Assembly: GCF_022760835.1 (NCBI RefSeq) | Contig: NZ_JAKTNQ010000007.1 | Coordinates: 23,753 to 87,752 of the forward strand | DNA from: Thermus altitudinis | GTDB taxonomy: Bacteria > Deinococcota > Deinococci > Deinococcales > Thermaceae | DNA length: 64,000 nt | Direction of reading: 5' to 3' | Part shown: positions 8,551 to 19,331 of the stretch, in pieces | How the letters are laid out: each line of letters begins with the position of its first letter | Position numbering within the stretch: the first letter of the stretch is position 1 | Made by a program: the position numbers and the translations under genes | Notes under the pieces: model-generated | What the model saw: the letters and a program-made list of their open reading frames with translations, nothing else | Database searches by the model: none | What the model was told of the DNA's origin: nothing

Positions 8551-9051
8551 ATGTATGGGGTGCTGGTGTGGCCGCCGGAAGACCTGAAGGGTTTTCTGGA
8601 AGGCCTGCAGGCCCAGTATGGGGTGAGGGGCTTTGGCCCTCCTCACCTCAACCTGCGCCAGCCCTTTGACTGGCCCTACGAGGAGGAGGCGTTGAAGATC
8701 GCCCTTTCGGGCATCCTCCGGGGGCATGCTCCCTTTCGCCTGCGCCTGGGGAGTTGGGGCTATTTTCCCCAAGGGGTGGTCTACCTGAGGGCCTACGGGG
8801 GTACGCCTTTCCGGCGGCTCTACCATGCCTTGGAGCCCTTGGCCCCGCCCCTTAAGGAGATTGAGGGCCCCAGCTACCTACCCCACCTTACCCTGGCCCT
8901 GGGGCTTTCCGAAGAGGAGGCTAAGGGGCTGGTCCAAAGCCTTCCGCCCCCACCCCGGCATTCCTTCATGGTGAGGGAGGTGGCCTTGGTGCGGGACGAA
9001 AACGAGGGCCACCTCTTGGAGGTGGCCCGCTTTCCCCTGGGTACCGGGTGA
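8551..9051 (+). CDS. 2H phosphoesterase family protein (LigT / 2'-5' RNA ligase-like)
   Basis: 166 residues with the two His motifs of the 2H family: HLNL at residue 32 (Thr replaced by Asn in HxT) and HLTL at residue 112. Members hydrolyse or ligate 2'-5' or cyclic phosphodiester bonds in RNA or nucleotides. The altered first motif makes the exact activity uncertain. The gene converges on sigA with only 3 bp between stop codons. Confidence 0.75.
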   Translation: MYGVLVWPPEDLKGFLEGLQAQYGVRGFGPPHLNLRQPFDWPYEEEALKIALSGILRGHAPFRLRLGSWGYFPQGVVYLRAYGGTPFRRLYHALEPLAPPLKEIEGPSYLPHLTLALGLSEEEAKGLVQSLPPPPRHSFMVREVALVRDENEGHLLEVARFPLGTG

Positions 9052-9054
9052 GGG

Positions 9055-10536
<1,482 letters not shown>

Positions 10537-10560
10537 CGCGGACCTCCCTCCTTGGGGTTT

Positions 10561-11691
10561 CTATCCCCGGTTGGCCTTTTGGGCGAAAAGCACCTTGTAC
10601 TCCCTCACCAAAAGCGTCCTAAAAGCGCCAAAGCGCTCCTCCAGTAGGGGCTCATACTTGAGAAAGGGGTTGGCCACCAGGAAAAACCCACCGCCCGGCT
10701 TTAGCCGGGCCGCCGCCGCTTCCACGAAGGCCTGGGCCACATCCAGGATAACCGCTCCCCCCACGTGAAAAGGGGGGTTCGTAACTATGATGTCAAATGC
10801 CTGGCCTTCTGTCAAGGCCTCGTCCACATCGGAGTGGAGTACCAGGGCGGTGAGCTGGTTCTCCACCAGGTTCCTCCTCAAGGAGAGGACCGAGACCAGG
10901 TCGTCCTCTAGGGCCGTCACCTCCCCGCCCATGTGGGCCAAGGGCAGGGTGAGGGCCCCGTAGCCTGCCCCCAGGTCCAGGATGCGCTTTCCCCGGATGC
11001 CTTCCCGGCCCACCTCCCCCACCAGGGCCTCCAGAAGAAGCACCGAGGCTTTGTCCACCTTCCCGGCGGAAAAGACCCCAGGGAGGTGGAAGAAGGTGAA
11101 GGACTCTCCGAGAAGCGTGGCCGCAAAGCGGTGCCAGAGGGCGGGTAGGGGTGGAGCCTCTTTTTCCTTTTCCAGAAGGGCCACCCGCACCGGGCCTTCC
11201 CGCTTCAGCACCTTGCCGTAGCCCAAGAGGGCCTGGGCCTCCTTAAAGTAGCGCTCGAACCCCTTGTTCTTATCCCCGGCCAGATACACCCGCCCCCCCA
11301 TCCGTAAGGCGCGGGCGGCGGCCACCAGGGTGGCCTGCACGTAAGCGGTGCCCCGGCCTGCGGGCAGGGCCAGGACCACCAGGTGGTAGGCGTTCTCCTC
11401 CGCCTCCCAGGGAGGGGCCAGGCGGACCCTTAGGCCGCTGGCCTCGAGGCACCGCAAGGCGGCCCTGGAGGTCTCCAGCCTCTCCACCACCATCCGGCCT
11501 TCCAGGGGAAGGCTTCCCAGGCCCACCCCGGGGTTGAGGTCCAGGGCCTTTTCCCCGTAAGGCGTTACCACTTTTTGCAGGAGCTCATAGACCGGATCCC
11601 GGTATCCCCGGGCCCCCGGCTTCACGTAAAGCACCCCTCCCGGCCGGGGTAAGGGGGTGAGGTGGTGGTACTCGGTTAGGGTCAGGCCCAC
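10561..11691 (-). CDS. rsmC: 16S rRNA (guanine-N2) methyltransferase, RsmC-type
   Basis: 376 residues with two methyltransferase-fold domains, as in RsmC. The C-terminal one is catalytic, with an SAM motif (ILDLGAGYGALTLPLA) and the NPPF motif (FDIIVTNPPFHVGG) that positions the guanine. The N-terminal one is degenerate. It likely methylates G1207 of 16S rRNA. The GTG at 11691 (GGAG upstream) gives the length of the Thermus homologue; a longer in-frame extension to 11856 would run into lysC and is rejected. Confidence 0.9.
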   Translation of the reverse strand: MGLTLTEYHHLTPLPRPGGVLYVKPGARGYRDPVYELLQKVVTPYGEKALDLNPGVGLGSLPLEGRMVVERLETSRAALRCLEASGLRVRLAPPWEAEENAYHLVVLALPAGRGTAYVQATLVAAARALRMGGRVYLAGDKNKGFERYFKEAQALLGYGKVLKREGPVRVALLEKEKEAPPLPALWHRFAATLLGESFTFFHLPGVFSAGKVDKASVLLLEALVGEVGREGIRGKRILDLGAGYGALTLPLAHMGGEVTALEDDLVSVLSLRRNLVENQLTALVLHSDVDEALTEGQAFDIIVTNPPFHVGGAVILDVAQAFVEAAAARLKPGGGFFLVANPFLKYEPLLEERFGAFRTLLVREYKVLFAQKANRG

Positions 11692-11711
11692 AATGCTCCA
11701 GGATACGGGGC

Positions 11712-11740
11712 TTGGGGTGGATGGGCAAATGTGATAGTAT
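11712..11740 (+). promoter_or_regulatory. Promoter of lysC
   Basis: -35 TTGGGG (11712-11717), 17-bp spacer, -10 TAGTAT (11735-11740), giving a leader of about 33 nt. The leader contains a GCCGCC/GGCGGC hairpin (11751-11767) just before the AAGGAGG ribosome binding site. Confidence 0.55.
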
Positions 11741-11750
11741 TCCTTTTCAA

Positions 11751-11767
11751 GCCGCCCCCATGGCGGC
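11751..11767 (+). promoter_or_regulatory. Short hairpin in the lysC leader
   Basis: 6-bp stem GCCGCC/GGCGGC with loop CCCAT, ending 2 nt before the lysC ribosome binding site. It could tune translation initiation. It is too small for a known lysine riboswitch and shows none of its conserved elements. Confidence 0.35.
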
Positions 11768-11779
11768 AAGGAGGCAGAC

Positions 11780-12997
11780 GTGGCCCTGGTCGTGCAAAAA
11801 TATGGCGGCACCTCCGTGGGGGACCTGGAGCGCATCCACAAGGTGGCCCAGCGCATCGCCCACTACCGGGAAAAGGGGCATAGGCTGGCGGTGGTGGTCT
11901 CGGCCATGGGCCACACCACCGACGAGCTCATCGCCTTGGCCAAGCGGGTGAATCCGAGACCACCTTTCAGGGAGCTGGACCTCCTCACCACCACCGGGGA
12001 GCAGGTTTCCGTGGCCCTCCTCTCCATGCAGCTATGGGCCATGGGCATCCCGGCCAGGGGGTTTGTGCAACACCAGATCGGCATCCTCACCGATGGGCGC
12101 TTTGGCGATGCCCGCATCCTGGAGGTAAACCCTACCCGCATTCAGGAGGCTTTGGACCAAGGGTATGTGGCGGTGATCGCCGGCTTCATGGGCACCACCC
12201 TCGAGGGGGAGATCACCACCTTGGGCCGGGGAGGTTCCGACACCACCGCCGTGGCCATTGCCGCTGCCCTGGGGGCCAAGGAGTGCGAGATCTACACGGA
12301 CACGGAAGGGGTCTACACCACCGATCCCCACCTGATCCCCGAGGCCCGCAAACTGGAGGCCATCGGCTACGACCAGATGCTGGAGATGGCCGCCCTGGGG
12401 GCCAGGGTACTCCACCCTCGGGCGGTGTACTATGCCAAGCGTTACGGGGTGGTGCTCCACGTGCGCTCCAGCTTCTCCTATAACCCCGGTACCTTGGTGA
12501 AGGAGGTCAACATGGAGATGGGCAAGGTGGTGACGGGTGCGGCCTTGGATCTGGACCACGCCCAGATCGGGCTCATTGGGATCCCGGACCAGCCGGGGAT
12601 CGCCGCCAAGGTCTTCCAGGCCCTGGCGGAGCGGGGCATCGCCGTGGACATGATCATCCAAGGGGTTCCCGGGCACGATCCTTCCCGGCAGCAGATGGCC
12701 TTTACCGTGAAGAAGGACTTTGCCCAGGAGGCCCTCGAGGCCCTGGAACCCGTCCTGGCCGAGATCGGGGGGGAGGCCCTTCTCCGCCCTGACATCGCCA
12801 AGGTCTCCATCGTGGGGGTGGGGTTGGCCTCGGCCCCGGAGATCCCCGCCAAGATGTTCCAGGCGGTGGCCTCCACCGGGGCCAACATTGAGATGATCGC
12901 CACCAGCGAGGTGCGCATCTCCGTCATCATCCCCGCCCAGTATGCCGAGGCGGCCCTAAGGGCGGTGCACCAGGCCTTTGAGCTGGATAAGCCCTGA
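11780..12997 (+). CDS. lysC: Aspartate kinase, alpha subunit (with internal beta-subunit start)
   Basis: 405 residues, GTG start with AAGGAGG upstream. The amino acid kinase domain carries VVQKYGGTSVGD at the N-terminus and GRGGSDTTA for nucleotide binding; two ACT domains fill the C-terminal third. It phosphorylates aspartate, the first step towards threonine, methionine and, where used, lysine. Thermus aspartokinase is known as alpha2beta2 with the beta chain read from an internal start, which is visible here at 12512. The next gene overlaps as TGATG. Confidence 0.95.
   Translation: MALVVQKYGGTSVGDLERIHKVAQRIAHYREKGHRLAVVVSAMGHTTDELIALAKRVNPRPPFRELDLLTTTGEQVSVALLSMQLWAMGIPARGFVQHQIGILTDGRFGDARILEVNPTRIQEALDQGYVAVIAGFMGTTLEGEITTLGRGGSDTTAVAIAAALGAKECEIYTDTEGVYTTDPHLIPEARKLEAIGYDQMLEMAALGARVLHPRAVYYAKRYGVVLHVRSSFSYNPGTLVKEVNMEMGKVVTGAALDLDHAQIGLIGIPDQPGIAAKVFQALAERGIAVDMIIQGVPGHDPSRQQMAFTVKKDFAQEALEALEPVLAEIGGEALLRPDIAKVSIVGVGLASAPEIPAKMFQAVASTGANIEMIATSEVRISVIIPAQYAEAALRAVHQAFELDKP
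12512..12997 (+). CDS. Aspartate kinase beta subunit, internal in-frame start
   Basis: Regulatory subunit of 161 residues consisting of the ACT domains, in the same frame as the alpha subunit. The ATG at 12512 (MEMGKVVTG) is preceded by AAGGAGGTCAAC, one of the strongest Shine-Dalgarno sequences in the window, placed inside the alpha coding sequence. The length matches the known beta chain of Thermus aspartokinase. Threonine feedback is expected to act through these domains. Confidence 0.87.
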   Translation: MEMGKVVTGAALDLDHAQIGLIGIPDQPGIAAKVFQALAERGIAVDMIIQGVPGHDPSRQQMAFTVKKDFAQEALEALEPVLAEIGGEALLRPDIAKVSIVGVGLASAPEIPAKMFQAVASTGANIEMIATSEVRISVIIPAQYAEAALRAVHQAFELDKP

Positions 12998-13503
12998 TGG
13001 AAAGGACCTTCCTCTCCTGGGAGGATCTCCTTCGCCTGGTGCGCCACCTGGTTGGGAGGCTTCCGGGGGAGGAGTTTGACCTCATCCTGGGCATCGCCCG
13101 GGGCGGGCTCATCCCCACGGCCCTTCTGGCCCAGGCCTTGGGAATGCGGGACATCGTGACGGCAGCGGTGAGGTTCTACGAGGGGGAGGAGGCTCTTCCT
13201 GAGCCGGTGTTCTTGCAGTTTCCCCCGGATCCTGTGCTTTTTGGCAAAAGGGTTTTGGTGGTGGATGACGTGTGGGACTCGGGGCGGACAGCCCTGGCGG
13301 TGAAGCTCCGGGTGCGCCAGGCGGGCGGTTTTCCCTTGGTGGCCACCCTGCACTTCAAGCCCGGCCGGAACCAGGTGCCGGACCAACCCGACGTGTACGC
13401 CGAGGCCACGGAGGCCTGGGTGGTCTACCCTTGGGCCCCGGAGGCCTGGAGGAAAACGCAAGCCACCCTGGCCTTGGGCCAGGGTGGGGTGCGGAAGCCC
13501 TAG
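12997..13503 (+). CDS. Phosphoribosyltransferase family protein
   Basis: 168 residues. Type I PRTase fold with an ARGGL element near residue 35 and the PRPP-binding motif [14 protein letters not shown] (about residues 86-99). It resembles purine or xanthine phosphoribosyltransferases; the base specificity cannot be set from sequence. The ATG overlaps the lysC stop by one base (TGATG), so it is the second gene of that unit. The stop codon overlaps the mdh stop on the other strand. Confidence 0.8.
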   Translation: MERTFLSWEDLLRLVRHLVGRLPGEEFDLILGIARGGLIPTALLAQALGMRDIVTAAVRFYEGEEALPEPVFLQFPPDPVLFGKRVLVVDDVWDSGRTALAVKLRVRQAGGFPLVATLHFKPGRNQVPDQPDVYAEATEAWVVYPWAPEAWRKTQATLALGQGGVRKP

Positions 13504-14483
13504 ATGAGCCCCAGAGCCTTTACCTGTTCCATCTCGTCCAGAAGCTCCTGGGCGGTGATCTCCATCCGCTTCCGGGCGAAGTCGTTGATCTCCAAACCCC
13601 GGACGATCTCGTACCTCCCATCCTTGGCGGTGACGGGGAAGGAGTAGACGATCCCCTCGGGGACCCCGTAGGAGCCGTCGGAAGGGATGGCCATGGAAAC
13701 CCAGTCCCCTTCAGGGGTGCCCAGGGCCCAGTCGCGGATGTGCTCAATGGCGGCGTTAGCGGCGCTGGCGGCGCTGGAGGCACCCCGGGCCTGGATGATG
13801 GCCGCTCCCCTTTGGGCCACGGTGGGGATGAACTCCTTTTCGTACCACTCCATGTCCACCAGCTCCAAGGCGGGTTTGCCGTCCACCTCCGCATGGAAGA
13901 GGTCGGGGAACATGGTGGAGGAGTGGTTACCCCATACGGCAATCCGGCGGATGCGGTCCACGGGAACCCCGGTTTTCTTGGAAAGCTGGGCCTTGGCCCG
14001 GTTGTGGTCCAGCCGGGTCATGGCGGTGAAGTTCCTGGGATCCAGGCCCTCGGCGTTTTTGTAGGCGATGAGGGCGTTGGTGTTGGCGGGGTTGCCCACC
14101 ACCAGGACCCTGACCTGGCGCTTGGCCACCTCGGCCAGGGCCCGGCCCTGCTCGGTGAAGATCCGACCGTTCATCTCCAGGAGGTCGCGGCGCTCCATGC
14201 CCGCCTTCCTGGGGGCCGCCCCCACCAAAAGGGCGTAGTCGGCGTCCTTAAAGGCCACCTTGGGGTCGTCCGTGGCCACGATCCCCGCCAAGAGGGGGAA
14301 GGCGCAGTCCTCCAGCTCCATGATGACCCCTTCCAGGGCTCTGAGGGCCTGGGGGATCTCCAAGAGCTGGAGGATGATGGGCTGGTCCTTTCCCAGCATC
14401 TCCCCTGCAGCGATGCGGAAAAGAAGGCTGTAGCCGATCTGGCCTGCGGCGCCGGTGACCGCCACGCGAACGGGGCTTTTCAT
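13500..14483 (-). CDS. mdh: Malate dehydrogenase
   Basis: 327 residues, nearly identical to the well-studied Thermus enzyme. NAD-binding [15 protein letters not shown], substrate and catalytic residues in [21 protein letters not shown] and [11 protein letters not shown]. It interconverts malate and oxaloacetate in the TCA cycle. The start [11 protein letters not shown] at 14483 matches the family and has GGAGGT upstream; the longer frame to 14510 is rejected. The gene ends tail-to-tail with the PRTase gene, stops overlapping. Confidence 0.97.
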   Translation of the reverse strand: MKSPVRVAVTGAAGQIGYSLLFRIAAGEMLGKDQPIILQLLEIPQALRALEGVIMELEDCAFPLLAGIVATDDPKVAFKDADYALLVGAAPRKAGMERRDLLEMNGRIFTEQGRALAEVAKRQVRVLVVGNPANTNALIAYKNAEGLDPRNFTAMTRLDHNRAKAQLSKKTGVPVDRIRRIAVWGNHSSTMFPDLFHAEVDGKPALELVDMEWYEKEFIPTVAQRGAAIIQARGASSAASAANAAIEHIRDWALGTPEGDWVSMAIPSDGSYGVPEGIVYSFPVTAKDGRYEIVRGLEINDFARKRMEITAQELLDEMEQVKALGLI

Positions 14484-14522
14484 CCTGTACCTCCATGGGC
14501 CTATGCCCAAAAGGATTCTACC

Positions 14523-16253
14523 TCAAAGGTTACGGTAGATGCGCCTTTCCGCCTCAATGGCCTGGTCCAGTTCCTGGATTTCTCGCAGGATCTCCAGGCT
14601 GGGGTTGCGGTGAAGCTCTTCTTTCAGCTTGGCCCGACGCTCCAGGTAATAGGCTTCCCGCAAGCGGGCCAGGGTTTTTTCCAGGAGTTCTGGGAACCTG
14701 GGCTCGTCCATGGAGGGGACCAGCATCAGCCTTTCCAGAAGGATGCCCCCCGCTTCTTTGCGGCTTAGCACCTGGCGCAGGTAATCCCGTCGGGGTTCGC
14801 GGCTGGCCAGCTCCAAGAACTCGGAGAGCAGGGAGCCTTCCGGGGGCCATACGTGAAGGGCCGTGTGGTGCACCCACTCGGCGAAGCGCTCCTCCGGCAG
14901 GGAGAGGAGGAGGGCCATCACGTCCAGCTCCAAAAGGAGGACCCGGTTTTTGGGCTCGGCCTTGGGGGGTTGGGGGGGTGGGCGTTTGCCCCGCTTGAGG
15001 CTGGCCAGGTAGTCCTCCAGCTGGCGCGGGGAAAGCCCTAACCGCTCCACCACCAGGGCCTTGAGGCGGTCGGCCACGGGATCAAAGGGCTCCGGGGAGA
15101 GCATCCTGGGGGTGAGGGCTTCCAATACTTTGCGCTTGTGCTCGGGCCGGGTTAGGTCGAGGCCCCGGCTGGCCTCCTGGAAGCGGAACTCCACCTCGGG
15201 GAGGGCCTCCTCCAGGGCCTTTTGGAAGAGGGCCGGGCCCTCAGGGAGGAGAAGGAGCTCCCCGGGGTCCTTGCGGGGCAGGCGCACGGCATAGAAGAGG
15301 AACTTCCGGGCCAAGGAGAGGTCCAGGCTCTGCAGGGTGGCCTTTTGTCCGGCCTCGTCGGCGTCAAAGGCCAGGTAGACCTCCCGCACCTCCTGCATGG
15401 CCAAAAGGTGGGCCTGCTCCTCGGAAAGCCCCGAGCCCAAAACCGCCACCGCCTCGGTGAAGCCCATCTGGTGGAGGGCGATGGCGTCAAAAAGCCCTTC
15501 CACCACGATGACCCGCCCCTCGCGCAGTTTGGCCTTGGCCTCGGGGTAGGCGAAGAGCACCTCCCGCTTGCGGAAGAGGGGGGTTTCCGGGGAGTTCAGG
15601 TACTTGGGGGTTTCCTCCCCCAAGGCTCTTCCCGTGAAGGCCACGATCCGCCCCAGCTGGTCCTTGATGGGGAAGGTGATGCGGTTCCGGAAGCGGTCGT
15701 AGAAGCGCCCGTCCTTTTCCGCCAGGACCCCGGCCTTAAGGCCCTCCTCCGGGCTGATGCCGTGCCGGCTCAGGTGGGTGAGGAGGCCATCCCCCTTGGG
15801 GGGGGCATAGCCCAGGCCAAAGCGGGCTATGCTTTCCGGGTTGAGGCCTCGGCCCTCCAGATACGCCTGGGCCTCGAGGGAGGCCTTGAGCCCCTCCAGG
15901 AAGTACTCCTGGGAAAGCTTGAGGACATCCAGAAGCTCCCGGCGCTTGGCGGGAGCCCCGCCCTTGGGGAGCTCTACCCCTGCCTCTTCCGCCAGGCGCT
16001 CTAAGGCCTCCCGGAAGTCCAGGCCTTCAATCCTTTCCACAAAGGCGAAGAGATCCCCTCCCGCCTTGCAACCGAAGCAGTGGAAGAGCCCCTTCTCTTC
16101 GTCCACGTAGAAGGAGGGGGTCTTTTCCTGGTGGAAGGGGCAAAGACCTTTCCAGCGGCCGCGGCCTGCGGGCTTTAGGGCCACGTACCGGGCAACCACC
16201 TCCCTTAGGGAGAGGCGACGCTTGATGGCCTCTACCGCATGGGCCGCCTCCAT
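14523..16253 (-). CDS. dnaG: DNA primase DnaG
   Basis: 576 residues. The CHC2 zinc ribbon (CPFH...HCFGC, about residues 38-62) binds template. The TOPRIM catalytic core has [15 protein letters not shown] and [11 protein letters not shown] metal-binding motifs. The C-terminal helical domain would contact the DnaB helicase. Makes RNA primers at replication forks. It overlaps the upstream cyclase-like gene by 22 bp. In many bacteria dnaG and sigA form one operon; here they are about 4 kb apart with opposite-strand genes between. Confidence 0.96.
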   Translation of the reverse strand: MEAAHAVEAIKRRLSLREVVARYVALKPAGRGRWKGLCPFHQEKTPSFYVDEEKGLFHCFGCKAGGDLFAFVERIEGLDFREALERLAEEAGVELPKGGAPAKRRELLDVLKLSQEYFLEGLKASLEAQAYLEGRGLNPESIARFGLGYAPPKGDGLLTHLSRHGISPEEGLKAGVLAEKDGRFYDRFRNRITFPIKDQLGRIVAFTGRALGEETPKYLNSPETPLFRKREVLFAYPEAKAKLREGRVIVVEGLFDAIALHQMGFTEAVAVLGSGLSEEQAHLLAMQEVREVYLAFDADEAGQKATLQSLDLSLARKFLFYAVRLPRKDPGELLLLPEGPALFQKALEEALPEVEFRFQEASRGLDLTRPEHKRKVLEALTPRMLSPEPFDPVADRLKALVVERLGLSPRQLEDYLASLKRGKRPPPQPPKAEPKNRVLLLELDVMALLLSLPEERFAEWVHHTALHVWPPEGSLLSEFLELASREPRRDYLRQVLSRKEAGGILLERLMLVPSMDEPRFPELLEKTLARLREAYYLERRAKLKEELHRNPSLEILREIQELDQAIEAERRIYRNL

Positions 16254-18895
16254 CCTACCCCCCGCTCACGCCAAAGCCTCAGGACCCACCTTCCCAGGAT
16301 ACCGTATCCCCGGAGGTCCCCTTGGGGTTCCTCCCCCAGGAGGACCTTTTGCCAGACGTGAGTTAGGGGCACAGAGGGGGTGAATCCCAGGAGGTGTTCC
16401 ACCCTCTCCCCCCCTTCAAGGAGGAGCTGGGCCCTTAGGAGCCGGGCCACCTCCAGGTGTACGGCGAAGCCCGTGCGGTGGGTCTGGTAGAGGAGGTACT
16501 GGGAGAGGGTCTGGGCCCTTCTTGGGGCCTTGGGCCAGAGGTAAAGGGCCAGGGAGGTCAGGGCCAGGTGGTACACGTAGGGGTTGGAAAGCCTCCTGGC
16601 CTCCCGCAGGGCCTCCTTCAGGAGGGGGGTGGGATCATGGCCCTTTTGCCAGCGGTGGTGGGCCAGGGCCAATACCCCCAGGGCCTTACCGTCCGGGTGG
16701 TGCAGGGCGGCCTGGAAGAGATCCTCCCGGAACCGCCCCCTTAGGGTCCAGGTGGAGAGGAGGGCGGCAGCCAGCCAGGGGTGGGGCATCCGGTGGTAAG
16801 CGGCCTCGCCCTCCTCCAGGGCTTGGGGGAGGCGGCCGGTTTCCAGAAGGAGGCGGATACGGGTGGCGTGGAAGCGGGTTTCCGACTCCAGGTCCCCGGG
16901 CGGGGCCTCGGTTAGCAGGGCCTCCGCTTCGGCGTAGCGGCCCAGGTCCATGAGGAGGCCCGCTCTTAGGCTCTGCCGGTGGAGGCGTAGGGAAGCGGGG
17001 ATAAGGGGATGGGGCTCGGTGAGGACCTCCAGGGCTTGCCGGGGCTGGAAGGCCCGCCAAAGGGCCCCCGCCACCCTAAGCCTGGCCTGGGCCTCCTCCA
17101 GGGGGTAGGGCTTGAGGCTGGGCAGGAGGGGAAGGAGGTGTAAGGGATGCTGGGCCTGGCGGAGGGCTTCCAGCACGGGGTCTTCGGACCTAGGGCCCCC
17201 TGGGGCCTCCTCCGCTTGGCCTAAGGAAGCCTGGGCATCCTGGAGCTCCTTGGCCAAGGCCTCCCGCCAGGAGGGTGGGGCGGCCTTCAGGGCCTCGTGG
17301 TAAAGAGGAATGGCCTGTTCGGGGTGGCCTTGCCGCCAGGCGGCCTGGGCGAGAAGCCTCAGGGCCTGCACCGCCTCCTGCACCTGCCCGGCCTGCTTCA
17401 GGTGGTGGGCCATGGGCCAGAGGGCCCCCTTTTCCCGGTAAAAGCGGGCCGCCGCCTGGTGCCAGGCCTTGGCCCGCTCCTCCGGCACGAGGGCCCGGGC
17501 CGCTTGGGCGATCTCGGGTAGGACCCTGCCCCCTTGCACCAGGCCCTCCTCCTCCAGGCGCTCGGCGGAAAAGGTGCCCGCTAGCACCTGCAGGAGCTCC
17601 ACCAGGTCTCCTTTGCGCCTTTCTTCCTCCAGGAGGGGGGAGTCCTGCTCCAGCACCCCAAGGATCAAAAGGACCTGGCGTTCCGCCGGGGGGAGGGCGT
17701 CTAGGGCGGGTTGCAGGGCCAGTAGGGGAGGGGCCTTGAGGCCCTGGACCTCCAGGATAGGCGGGAATAAGGGCCTGCGGCTTTCCGCCAGGACCGAGAG
17801 GTTGGGGAAAGGGTGCCGAAGAAGGGCCCGCAGGATGCGATCTGGGGCATGGAGGTTTTTGGCCACCAGGAGGAGGGGGTGGGGCAGGTTTTGCAAAACC
17901 CTTTTCCAGGCTTCGTAAATGGCCGCCTCCAGGGTGGTGCGTTCCCAGGGAGGGCGGGGCACCCTAGCCAACCTAGCCCCTTCGGGGCCCTTTTCCTCGA
18001 GGCCCAGGCTGTAGCGCCAGGCCAGGGCAAGCTCGGGGGAAAGGTCCGCCAGGGCTAAGAGGGCTTCCGGTTCACCAAAGGCCTTCTCCACCGCCTGGCG
18101 CAGGGTGGTCCGCAAGGGGGTTTCCGGCCCCATGCGCTCCAGGACCACCACGGGGTGAGGAAAGGCTTCCAAAAACTTCTCCAGAAGAAGGGTTTTGCCG
18201 CTTCCCGGCGGGCCCACCAGGTTCAGGCGGGCGGGGAAGCGGCCGAAGGTTTTCTGAAGCACGTCCAGAAGAGCCTGGCCGTCCGGGTCCAGCCCTACCT
18301 GGACCGCCTTCACCCGGGACACCTCCACCGTTCCCAGGCCCTTGGCCTCCCGGAGGCCCAGGCCTTCCGCCTCCACCCCTCGGGCCAGGGCCAGGGTTTG
18401 GGGCTCGGTGAGCACCTCTCCCGGGAGGGCCATCTTGCTGAGCCGCTCCGCCAGGACCACCGGGGGGCCCACCGCGGTGGGTTCGCCTGCCTGGCCGCTT
18501 CCCAAGGGGGCCCAAAGCACCTCCCCGCTGGCCACCCCGGCCCGGGCGGGCAAAGGGGAGGTGCGCACCATCTCCAAGGCGGCCTCCAGGGCCCGCCAGG
18601 GCTCTTTGCCCCGAGCCCTGGGGGCCCCAAAGAGGACCAGGATCCCGTCCCCCAGGAAGCGGTGGACGAAACCTCCTTGGGCCCGGGCCACGCGAGCGGC
18701 TTCCTCGAGGGCCTCCTGCAGGTGCTGGTAGGCCACCTGGAGGCCCGCTTGGAAGTGCTGGCTGGAGTTCACCAGATCGTAGAAGAGAACGCTTACATAC
18801 CGCCTTTCCTCGGGCAAAAGGGCCCCCAGGGCCCGGCCGCAGGCCATGCAAAAACGGGCCTCGGGGGGGTTTTTCTGCCCGCATTCGCAGCGCAT
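16232..18895 (-). CDS. Zinc ribbon / nucleotidyl cyclase-like / AAA ATPase / TPR protein
   Basis: 887 residues. Domains: zinc ribbon with Cys3, Cys5, Cys17, Cys20; class III cyclase homology domain about 30-195 with both metal aspartates (Asp40 in LFYDLVNSS, Asp83 in [11 protein letters not shown]); P-loop ATPase with GPPGSGKT at about 228-235; long helical repeat region of TPR type. The transition-state Asn expected in VNxAARL is replaced (VVLAERL, Val147; Arg151 kept), and the purine-specifying Lys before GDG is Arg. It may therefore be a sensor or regulator with a dead or altered cyclase domain. It overlaps dnaG. Confidence 0.8.
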   Translation of the reverse strand: MRCECGQKNPPEARFCMACGRALGALLPEERRYVSVLFYDLVNSSQHFQAGLQVAYQHLQEALEEAARVARAQGGFVHRFLGDGILVLFGAPRARGKEPWRALEAALEMVRTSPLPARAGVASGEVLWAPLGSGQAGEPTAVGPPVVLAERLSKMALPGEVLTEPQTLALARGVEAEGLGLREAKGLGTVEVSRVKAVQVGLDPDGQALLDVLQKTFGRFPARLNLVGPPGSGKTLLLEKFLEAFPHPVVVLERMGPETPLRTTLRQAVEKAFGEPEALLALADLSPELALAWRYSLGLEEKGPEGARLARVPRPPWERTTLEAAIYEAWKRVLQNLPHPLLLVAKNLHAPDRILRALLRHPFPNLSVLAESRRPLFPPILEVQGLKAPPLLALQPALDALPPAERQVLLILGVLEQDSPLLEEERRKGDLVELLQVLAGTFSAERLEEEGLVQGGRVLPEIAQAARALVPEERAKAWHQAAARFYREKGALWPMAHHLKQAGQVQEAVQALRLLAQAAWRQGHPEQAIPLYHEALKAAPPSWREALAKELQDAQASLGQAEEAPGGPRSEDPVLEALRQAQHPLHLLPLLPSLKPYPLEEAQARLRVAGALWRAFQPRQALEVLTEPHPLIPASLRLHRQSLRAGLLMDLGRYAEAEALLTEAPPGDLESETRFHATRIRLLLETGRLPQALEEGEAAYHRMPHPWLAAALLSTWTLRGRFREDLFQAALHHPDGKALGVLALAHHRWQKGHDPTPLLKEALREARRLSNPYVYHLALTSLALYLWPKAPRRAQTLSQYLLYQTHRTGFAVHLEVARLLRAQLLLEGGERVEHLLGFTPSVPLTHVWQKVLLGEEPQGDLRGYGILGRWVLRLWRERGVGWRRPMR

Positions 18896-18896
18896 C

Positions 18897-19319
18897 TCAC
18901 TCCCGGAAGAGCATTAGAGGTGGCCAGAGGAGCACCTCGGCCATCTCCGGCAAGGGATCTTCCGCATACACCACCAGGGGCAGGAGGCTTTCCAGCAAGT
19001 AAAAGCCCTCGGCCAAGGGGAGGGCTTTCCCCCCTAGGCGGTAGGAGGCCCCCTCCCGTTGCCAGAAGGCCTCCCCCCTTAAGGGTTTGGCCTCCCGCAC
19101 CATCCCGTGCAGGAGCACCCAGATGGGGCCGGTGGGGGCAGGGGGGGTACCCCGGTCAAAGGCGTAGAAGACCTGGCCCCGGGCCAGGCCCTCCAGCAAG
19201 GGGCTTCCCCAAGGTTCGGGAAACAGGTAAGCCTCCACCCCATGGGCTCGGAAACGGGCGAAGAAGGCCTCGGGGCTTTCCTCTATGGCGTGGCCGGTGG
19301 CGGTGGCCCTGGGGGTCAT
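18897..19319 (-). CDS. Hypothetical protein
   Basis: 140 residues, not recognised. No signal peptide, membrane segment or known motif; mixed alpha/beta composition rich in Leu, Pro and Gly. The ATG at 19319 has a -10-like TAGACT six bases upstream and no ribosome binding site, so a leaderless mRNA is likely. It ends 1 bp before the cyclase-like gene, so the two are probably co-transcribed. Confidence 0.7.
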   Translation of the reverse strand: MTPRATATGHAIEESPEAFFARFRAHGVEAYLFPEPWGSPLLEGLARGQVFYAFDRGTPPAPTGPIWVLLHGMVREAKPLRGEAFWQREGASYRLGGKALPLAEGFYLLESLLPLVVYAEDPLPEMAEVLLWPPLMLFRE

Positions 19320-19325
19320 GGCTAA

Positions 19326-19331
19326 AGTCTA
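19326..19331 (-). promoter_or_regulatory. -10 element TAGACT whose TAG is the mrfA-like stop codon
   Basis: On the minus strand the stop codon TAG of the helicase gene (19331-19329) forms the first half of TAGACT, which ends 6 nt before the ATG of the 140-aa gene. This predicts a leaderless transcript starting at that ATG. Confidence 0.5.

Noticed and set aside
11692..11856. N-terminal extension of rsmC
   Set aside because: It would overlap the lysC promoter and start on the opposite strand; the GTG at 11691 gives the known Thermus length.
13272..14768. A 498-codon open frame on the plus strand
   Set aside because: It is antisense to mdh and part of dnaG; such long shadows arise from G/C-rich third positions. 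No start signal or family match, while mdh is certain.
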